From: Nymphaea colorata
Lineage: Eukaryota > Streptophyta > Magnoliopsida > Nymphaeales > Nymphaeaceae
Assembly: GCF_008831285.2 (NCBI RefSeq)
Contig: NC_045149.1
Coordinates: 13,290,629 to 13,354,628, forward strand
DNA: 64,000 bases
Direction: 5' to 3'
In this document: positions 59,887 to 64,000 of the stretch, piece by piece
Position numbering within the stretch: the first letter of the stretch is position 1
How the letters are laid out: the number at the start of each line of letters is the position of its first letter
Made by a program: the position numbers and the translations under genes
Notes under the pieces: model-generated
Told to the model about the DNA's origin: nothing
The model's database searches: none
Seen by the model: the letters and a program-made list of their open reading frames with translations, nothing else

Positions 59887-60517
59887 CCTTATCTCTGCAC
59901 CCAAGTTTTTTGAAAATGGTCAGTATCCATACTCGCACCGGTACCGGCCCCCGTATCGGTACTTATCTGACATAGGTTAACATGTTATTTTTTTTGTTTC
60001 TAGGGTCGCTTTGAGATACTGTGCTTGTCAGGTTCTTACTTGTTGTCTGAGGATGGTGGCACTCGCAGCCGTACTGGTGGCTTGAGTGTCTCTCTTGCCA
60101 GTCCTGATGGTAGAGTTGTTGGTGGTGGTGTTGCTGGCCTTCTAATTGCTGCTAGTCCTGTCCAGGTTAAGGCCTATACCCTCAAGCTTCAATATGCACA
60201 CATAGAATCATGGACACAACACGGTTCAGCCTGAATTTGAGTTGGTCTATAACCTGTCATGAAATGGTATTGTTTAGGTAATAGTTGGGAGCTTCACCTA
60301 TGGAGGTCGAAAGACACAATCAAAGCAAGAAAGCAGCGACCAAGTTCGGTCAGAGCCTCCCATGGCTCCCAATATTGGCATGTCAGATAAAACAGGAGCT
60401 TCTTCAGGAATGATGCATAGCCAAAGCCCTGGTGTTGTCTCTCAGTCTGGATGGCCTGGGTCCCGATCTATGGATATCAGAAACTCGCATATAGACATCG
60501 ACTTGACTCGTGGCTGA
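47261..60517 (+). CDS. AHL: AT-hook motif nuclear-localized protein (AHL)
   Basis: The five coding exons are 47261-47687, 49451-49518, 56491-56622, 60004-60165 and 60278-60517. All junctions are GT-AG with consistent phases, giving 342 residues. The start MDGREAMPLSG is the usual AHL N-terminus. Two AT-hooks (KRKRGRPRKYGPDG, about residue 88; KRGRGRPPGSGRKQ, about 125) bind the minor groove of AT-rich DNA. The PPC/DUF296 domain runs from GFTPHIITISVGEDIA to VQVIVGSF (about 155-270) and includes the core GRFEILCLSGSYL. PPC domains drive trimer formation and partner binding. Two AT-hooks plus one PPC and four coding introns fit the intron-containing AHL clade, unlike intronless AHL genes. Such proteins act in the nucleus on chromatin and gene expression in growth, flowering and vascular patterning. 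No defect was seen. The exact Arabidopsis counterpart cannot be set. Confidence 0.95.
47688..49450 (+). other. AHL intron 1
   Basis: 1.76 kb, T-rich, GTAAGT...ATTAG. No mobile element with clear ends was found inside. Confidence 0.85.
49451..49518 (+). CDS. AHL: AHL exon 2 (start of PPC domain)
   Basis: 68 bp coding EWIAGSAGMGFTPHIITISV then GE, the first strand of the PPC domain; acceptor TATATTAG, donor GTATGT. It is too short to appear as an independent frame and is recognised by homology to the family. Confidence 0.93.
50613..50634. repeat. (CA)n microsatellite
   Basis: CA run of 11 units in AHL intron 2. Confidence 0.93.
52700..52976. repeat. Decayed member of the CTATGTCACATGGG family
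   Basis: The right part (TGTATCCATGTCCCTATACCC and CATACCCATACC then CATCCATGTCACAC, 52897-52976) matches the right end of the elements at 56688 and 59504. The left part (GTACCTGTGCAGACACTATGATACTCC) is a weaker match and its boundary is unclear. Confidence 0.4.
52977..53302. mobile_element. MITE with purine-rich inverted termini (326 bp)
   Basis: The left end CTGTTTGGATGGAGGGAAAG continues AGAGGGAAAGGAATGGA. The right end reversed reads CTGTTTGGATGGAGGGAGAG then GGAGAGAAAGGAATGGA, an inverted repeat of about 37 bp with few mismatches. The interior is mirrored runs of GGAAAGG and CCTTTCC, so the RNA or single strand could fold back. Elements starting CTGTTTGG are common in plants. No clear target duplication was found, so the superfamily is left open. 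Confidence 0.75.
53540..53905 (+). pseudogene. Possible copia protease/pre-integrase fragment
   Basis: An open frame reads NIKENIVSVSKLVEFASSLL then TKGKKQGNIHLFYEH. This resembles the copia stretch before GAG-pre-integrase (VPxLxKNLLSVxKL...GKxxxGNLYLL). The remaining frame is unfamiliar, with Cys/His residues (CGHPP, CNCRLGPCGHYF) that do not match the usual HHCC spacing. The call is tentative. Confidence 0.3.
54880..55340 (+). pseudogene. Gly/Ser-rich coding relic, possible retropseudogene
   Basis: In shifting frames the + strand reads GKDLLWGSIDHPGSQN, AGFDSGNYNVEWKESGASWK, then SSGGGGDYGSGNGAVSSYGS, GGGIEGTYNN and GDLYGSHDRD. The mix of Gly, Ser, Tyr and Asn resembles the C-terminal tails of plant hnRNP-like RNA-binding proteins. 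No RRM was found. It sits inside AHL intron 2 with stops and frameshifts, so it is not a working exon. Origin is uncertain. Confidence 0.3.
56491..56622 (+). CDS. AHL: AHL exon 3 (PPC domain)
   Basis: 132 bp in phase 0, acceptor GTTGCAG, donor GTATAT. Codes DIASKIMSFSQ, then RAICILSASGAVSTVTLRQP, the middle strands of the PPC domain. Confidence 0.95.
56688..57038. mobile_element. hAT-like inverted-repeat element (351 bp)
   Basis: The left end TCTGTCACACAGATACGTGG and the reversed right end TCTATGTCACATGGGTGCGG are a diverged inverted pair. Flanking 8-mers TGGAACCC (56680-56687) and TGGAACCT (57039-57046) match at 7 of 8. The GC-richer ends (CCGTATCCGATAC; CCGTACCCATACCCG) flank a T-rich core in which ACTATTAATTTAAT plus a T-run plus CATTTTATCATTTTT occurs twice (about 56788 and 56930). 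No transposase. Confidence 0.72.
58390..58600. repeat. Truncated GC-rich/AT-rich hAT-like repeat
   Basis: Starts GGCTGGGCGTCGGGTCGGG and CCCGACGGGTACCCGG, then an AT-rich core (58498-58570) resembling the AT blocks at 4095-4190. No matching right terminus was found. Confidence 0.5.
58875..59237. mobile_element. hAT-type MITE (363 bp) with target duplication
   Basis: The termini TAGACCTGGGCAACGGGCC and its exact reverse complement GGCCCGTTGCCCAGGTCTA form a 19 bp perfect inverted repeat. Flanking 8-mers ATGTCCTT (58867-58874) and CTGTCCTT (59238-59245) match at 7 of 8. The ends are very GC-rich (runs of GGGCCCGGGCC) around an AT-rich core. Terminal TAG...CTA plus 8 bp duplications indicate the hAT superfamily. 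No coding capacity. Confidence 0.85.
59504..59975. mobile_element. hAT-like inverted-repeat element (472 bp)
   Basis: The left end CTAAGTCACATGGGTAC matches the reversed right end of the 56688-57038 element (CTATGTCACATGGGTGC). Its own reversed right end is CTATGTCAGATAAGTACC. Flanking 8-mers GGTAACAT (59496-59503) and GTTAACAT (59976-59983) match at 7 of 8. It contains a (TA)n run (59857-59884) and CCGTACCTATACCC / CACCGGTACCGG near the ends. Its right edge is only about 30 bp from the exon 4 acceptor. Confidence 0.65.
60004..60165 (+). CDS. AHL: AHL exon 4 (PPC core motif)
   Basis: 162 bp in phase 0, acceptor GTTTCTAG, donor GTTAAG. Codes GRFEILCLSGSYLLSEDGG through GGGVAGLLIAASPVQ. GRFEIL is the signature stretch of the PPC domain, and AGLLIAASPVQV its last conserved block. 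Confidence 0.95.
60166..60277 (+). other. AHL intron 4 (112 bp)
   Basis: Short intron, GTTAAG to TTGTTTAG. Confidence 0.9.
60278..60517 (+). CDS. AHL: AHL exon 5 and stop
   Basis: 240 bp including TGA at 60515-60517. Starts VIVGSFTYGGRKTQSKQES, the PPC end, followed by a disordered Ser/Met/Gln-rich tail ending IDIDLTRG. The IDIDLTRG ending is typical of intron-containing AHL proteins. Confidence 0.95.
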   Translation, partial: VIVGSFTYGGRKTQSKQESSDQVRSEPPMAPNIGMSDKTGASSGMMHSQSPGVVSQSGWPGSRSMDIRNSHIDIDLTRG

Positions 60518-60900
60518 TTTGGTTTGCATGTCAGGTTTTTGGGAGTGGTGATTACTGTCAAGTGTATGGGGAGGTGTTCAAAGAGGGAATTTTTGAGGTT
60601 GAAGTCTGCATAATTGCGAGTAGCTGTCAGGTCCACATAGGTTTGCATTATGACTATTTGTTTCCATCTGGCCATGCTGCTATTTGTTTTGCGCAAAATG
60701 CAGTTGGAGGTTTTCCAGATGAAGTGTACTGAGGTTTGCCAGATGAAGTGTACTTATGCTTTCTGATGAGGTGAAGTAGCTTCCTTTTGCCTTTAAACTC
60801 TGTCTTCTGTTTTGGAGGACTTGATTCAGAAAGGTTGATTATCTTTGTATTCCATTTTCTACGTAAAAGTTGGTAGTGTTTGCAACTTATCTGCATCCTT
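60518..60900 (+). other. Likely AHL 3' UTR
   Basis: T-rich downstream sequence with a short imperfect duplication (CCAGATGAAGTGTACT at 60715-60730 and 60739-60754). The polyadenylation point is not resolved. Confidence 0.5.
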
Positions 60901-62603
60901 CATGGTGACATCAGCAAGAATTCCTCTTTCACTCACCATTGCACATTGCACTTGCACTTTCTCTAATGAGGTTTCTTTAGGTTTAGTTGATCTACGTTTT
61001 CAACAAGTTCAAACCGAAACCCCTGTTAGAAGCAGCGTTTTCTCTCGGACTCGCACAGGCATTAATGCTTATACGAAGCTAACCATGATGCCTGCATGGC
61101 AGTGTTGCCCGCATGTTGAGGAGACAATGAAGCCTACGCGTTGGATATGGATGCTCAGCCCATGAATATCCTTAGGCGGCATATTTAGTCAAGAGTTCCA
61201 AGAGGGAAACCGAGTCCTGAAGCAGCTGATGGATTACATTTACATAGGTTGTTGACTCGCAGGAGATGCACCCAATTTTGGTTCCTGAAAATCAAGCTGT
61301 GGTACCTGGTAATCGCTCGTCCTTCCAACGTGACGGACCCGTTTGGTCTTAGCAAGATGATATATTTGGACAACGAATTAAGACCGTGTGGTTTCAAGTA
61401 ACTAACTTAATGCATGGTGTTTTTGTTTCCTTCATTTCAGATAAACAAGAGCGTCATATTCATTTTGTAGTTTGTGGTGGGTTTGTTTTTCCATGAAGTT
61501 GCTTTGGCTTTACGACTAGTTGACGAAGGCCTCGATCACTTTCGTGTTTGGACGGATGTTTTAATCTGATTATCAAGTAACTTAGTGTCATGATGAGTTT
61601 TTGGACTCGAAACTGCCGAATCCTGCGATTCAGCCCGCGGGAATCTAAGCCTGTCCGAAATAAGTAGTACATTTCGACACAGCTCAAAGCCTTCATGTCC
61701 TTTTCAATGGGAGTATAGCCTGTTATCAACATGCTACGGTGAAAATTTACTGTCCCTGGTGGAGTCGGTGACCGACGCAAGGGCCTTGGGCTTGACGGTG
61801 GCGGATGATGGATAATGTACTAGCTGGTATTCCTTGATGTAGAAGTTTCAAAGTGGCCTCGATGGCAGGGGATGGCTGCCCAAGCGCTCTCGCTCTGTCT
61901 CTCTTTCTCGCTTGACTGTATTGACTTTGAATGGCTAACTTGCGACGACAGGTGTGAAAAATTGAGTAATGGATCCTCCAGAAGTTATTTTCAATAGGGA
62001 ACACCGAAGTGCCGTAGCTAACTTGATTCCCTTTAAGGAGAGTCATCCTAAAACAATAATCCAAGATCAGCGGAAGGAAGAATTGTCCCAACAGGACAAC
62101 ATCAAACTCCAGTGTTCTCTGTTCTGTGTCAATATAGCAAGGTGGATCTGTCTCACTTTGCAAAACTTTTTCCATTTGAAATATTGTGAAGTGAGTTGTG
62201 CCTTCACCCTGAGCAGAACCGATCTACTTCCAAGGTGAAGCATTGTAATTTCGCTCTGTCTTAGAAACTAGAAGAGGCAAGCTGTGTGCTCATTGAACAA
62301 CTTCTACAAAATCGACACAAAAAATGTGGATATAATGCTTCACAATTCGAAAGCTTTATTAACTTTCAGCTAGAGTAGTTGGATAAACGTCAATTACTTT
62401 CACCACATCATAATGTGGATGACAGGAATGTCTATTTTGTAGAAGTTATTCTCATTCAATGATTGCCAAAAAACATGGGAGGCGCTTCCTTTTTTGCTTA
62501 TCCCATTTATATCATCTCCTCTCGTTCCTCAATCCAGCGCAGCCGCTATGGCAAACTACAATTTCCCCAGAGATTAAGAACATGGTAGACTTTCTTGTGT
62601 CTA
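60901..62603. other. Unassigned DNA downstream of AHL
   Basis: Moderately GC-balanced with several medium frames (60845-61165 +, 61460-61780 -, 61747-62175 -) that I do not recognise. One + reading at about 61070-61385 gives EANHDACMAVLPAC, then GDNEAYALDMDAQPMNILRR, with stops. It could be a decayed gene or transposon coding region, but no family can be named. Confidence 0.3.
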
Positions 62604-62771
62604 GCATTACTAAATACAAGAAGGAATAGTAAATTTACGTGGTCCAATTCAATATGAACTTATGTCCATGGCCACAACTCTGACACAAGCATTACTAAAT
62701 ACAAGAAGGAATAGTAAATTTACGTGGTCCAATTCAATATGAACTTATGTCCATGGCCACAACTCTGACAC

Positions 62772-62773
<2 letters not shown>
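62604..62773. repeat. 85 bp near-perfect tandem duplication
   Basis: Copies 62604-62688 and 62689-62773 both begin GCATTACTAAATACAAGAAG and run to CACAACTCTGACACA; almost no differences. The unit includes TTTACGTGGTCC and TGTCCATGG, motifs found near LTRs of some plant copia elements. A TA microsatellite follows at once. Confidence 0.95.

Positions 62774-62775
<2 letters not shown>

Positions 62776-62819
<44 letters not shown>
62776..62819. repeat. (TA)n microsatellite
   Basis: Uninterrupted TA run of about 22 units. Confidence 0.96.
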
Positions 62820-62820
<1 letters not shown>

Positions 62821-62824
<4 letters not shown>

Positions 62825-63014
62825 GAAGAGGTCCATCGGCTACATTGTATGTGATGGATGGTGAGCTCTCAAATAATCTCTTGCTTATCCTCGTAGGTCT
62901 TATCCAACTGCTTTCAATCTTCACACTGGCCTATCAGCTGCTTCCAATCTTCACGCTGTCCTTCCTTAACACTATCTTTACATTGACCTTCCTATCTCGT
63001 TATACCAATACTCC
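62821..63014 (-). repeat. Probable 3' LTR part of minus-strand copia
   Basis: On the minus strand the polyprotein tail is followed by the purine-rich TTGAGGAGGAG (about 63025-63015), a polypurine tract, then TATTGGTATAACGAG. The LTR should extend to lower coordinates, but its end was not found; the 85 bp duplication and TA run may lie in it. Confidence 0.45.
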
Positions 63015-63805
63015 TCCTCAAGCTAGGCTGAGTTTTGAGGCCCAGCTTACCTCCAATATAGATAAGTTTTTGTTTTTTTTTCCCAAGAGGCTTGGTAAAT
63101 ATGTCGGCAAGTTGTTCATTGGACCAAACAAACTTAACTTTTAGCTGTCCATGCATCACTTCCTCTTGCACATAATGGTAATCCACCTGTATATGCTTAA
63201 TCTTGCTATGAAAGAGAAGATTATTTGTATATGTATTGCATTAGTATTATCACAAAGAAGCAATAGGGTTTCATCAATTTTCACTTTAAATCCTGAAGAA
63301 GAAATTGCACCCCAAGTAATCTCATCTACCATTGATGCCATGAGCCAGTATATTCTGCTTTTTCCCTTGAACGGGCCACAATATTTTGCTTTTTCACACA
63401 ACATGAAAAACAATTATTTCCAAGAAACGTACAAAATCTAGGCGCGGAACGTCTAGTGACTTGACACCTAACCCAATCTAAGTTAGAAAGGGCATATATT
63501 AAAAGAACTTCAAGAAAAGTTTGAATACCCATATCAAGAGTTCATTTAACATATCTCAAAATCCTCTTGACAGCTTGAAAATGGCATTTCTCTAAGGGCC
63601 GAGACATAAATCGACTGAGAAAATTGAATGTAAATGAGATTGCTGGCTTTGTCAAAGTTAATTACTGAAGAGATCCCACCGTTTGCCTATATAAAGTTGG
63701 CTCTTAGTGAATGAGAAAATTCAATGTAAATGAGATAGCTGGCTTTGTCAAAGTTAAGTACTGAAGAGATCCCACCATTTGCCTATATAAAGTTGGCTCT
63801 TAGAA
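63000..63805 (-). pseudogene. Ty1/copia RNase H and C-terminus, decayed
   Basis: Minus-strand reading from 63805 down: EPTLYRQTVGSLQ and LTLTKPAISFTFNFLSRFMS (RT-RNase H linker), HFQAVKRILRYVK (63590-63550), SNLDWVRCQVTRRSAPRFCT then FLGNN (RNase H core; the usual SDADWAG reads SNLDWVR), NIVARSREKAEY (63370), LLLLCDNTNAIHI (63250), and DYHYVQEEVMHGQLKVKFV and LADIFTKPLGKK (63184-63060). Stops and frame changes show it is inactive. A 96 bp tandem duplication disrupts the linker. Confidence 0.85.
63616..63803 (-). repeat. 96 bp tandem duplication inside copia linker
   Basis: Copies start at 63616 and 63712, both TGAGAAAATT(G/C)AATGTAAATG and both ending AAAGTTGGCTCTTAG, with about five differences. 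The unit covers the PTLYRQTVGSLQ-LTLTKPAIS coding stretch. Confidence 0.93.
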
Positions 63806-63812
63806 GTCTTCA

Positions 63813-64000
63813 TCTGTCACACCCCAACTTTTTGCACCTAAAATTTTTCCTTTCAACATAACACGTCGATGTGCGACGACACAACAATCAAAATGAAGTT
63901 ATACAAATCAAATAACAGTAGGACAAATAATTCATTTATGTATCAAAATCAATTTATATAAAATGACTTAACATTTATCAATGATACTTATGACAAAAAA
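63813..64000 (+). repeat. Possible start of another LTR
   Basis: TGTCACACCCCAACTTTTTG at 63813 is the form with which many plant Ty3/gypsy LTRs begin (TGTCACACCCC). It lies directly after the copia fossil. The rest is cut by the window end, so neither the second LTR nor an internal region can be seen. Confidence 0.3.

Larger units (their letters stand above)
56623..60003 (+). other. AHL intron 3, about 3.4 kb, three inserted elements
   Basis: Holds inverted-repeat elements at 56688-57038, 58875-59237 and 59504-59975, plus a further GC-rich repeat fragment at 58390-58600. Remaining sequence is AT-rich and unassigned. Confidence 0.85.

Noticed and set aside
61747-62175. 142-aa minus-strand frame
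   Set aside because: Longest frame in its region, but no motif, no start context and no support; kept only as unassigned DNA.

Overview
This window is nuclear DNA from a flowering plant. The evidence is two intron-containing genes with plant-type proteins, and a background of Ty1/copia retrotransposons, a LINE, hAT transposons and small inverted-repeat elements, with many AT and CT microsatellites. The long transposon-filled introns suggest a medium to large genome. The species cannot be read from the sequence. There is no bacterial-style operon, CRISPR array or viral genome here.

Layout. 1-948: 3' end of a decayed Ty1/copia element with its 3' LTR, upstream of the last exon of MED16 (1588-1734, + strand), a Mediator subunit whose other exons lie outside the window. 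1735-4090: MED16 3' region and unassigned DNA. 4090-7450: GC-rich/AT-rich repeat modules and a decayed copia element on the minus strand. 8305-12647: a copia element with both LTRs, a primer binding site and a broken polyprotein; it abuts a decayed leucine-rich-repeat fragment (12975-13260). 13.3-24.6 kb: intergenic DNA with a dispersed ~300 bp repeat, a 564 bp hAT-type inverted-repeat element, minisatellites and old tandem repeats, with no supportable gene. 24.6-25.7 kb: a LINE reverse-transcriptase fossil. 26-31.2 kb and 35.9-40.5 kb: two fossil hAT transposases of one family in opposite orientations. Between them, at 33.3-34.9 kb, is a direct repeat of about 560 bp. 40.5-45.2 kb: repeats, a possible tRNA-derived SINE and a small GC-rich island.

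The one complete gene is an AT-hook/PPC-domain DNA-binding protein (AHL family) on the + strand. Its coding exons are 47261-47687, 49451-49518, 56491-56622, 60004-60165 and 60278-60517. They encode a predicted 342-residue protein with two AT-hooks and one PPC domain. A probable leader exon at about 45.3-45.8 kb joins it through a 5' intron. Introns 2 (about 7.0 kb) and 3 (about 3.4 kb) are large because of inserted elements, including a family of 350-470 bp inverted-repeat elements, a purine/pyrimidine-rich MITE and a GC-rich hAT MITE, several with visible 8 bp target-site duplications. Downstream, 60.9-62.6 kb is unassigned. 62.8-63.8 kb is another minus-strand copia fossil, followed by what may be the start of a different LTR.

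The two genes are not obviously functionally linked: MED16 belongs to the transcriptional Mediator complex and AHL proteins bind AT-rich chromatin. The most notable structural theme is the number of short direct tandem duplications (40-130 bp) across the window, several inside dead transposon coding sequence. I found no convincing novel biological system.
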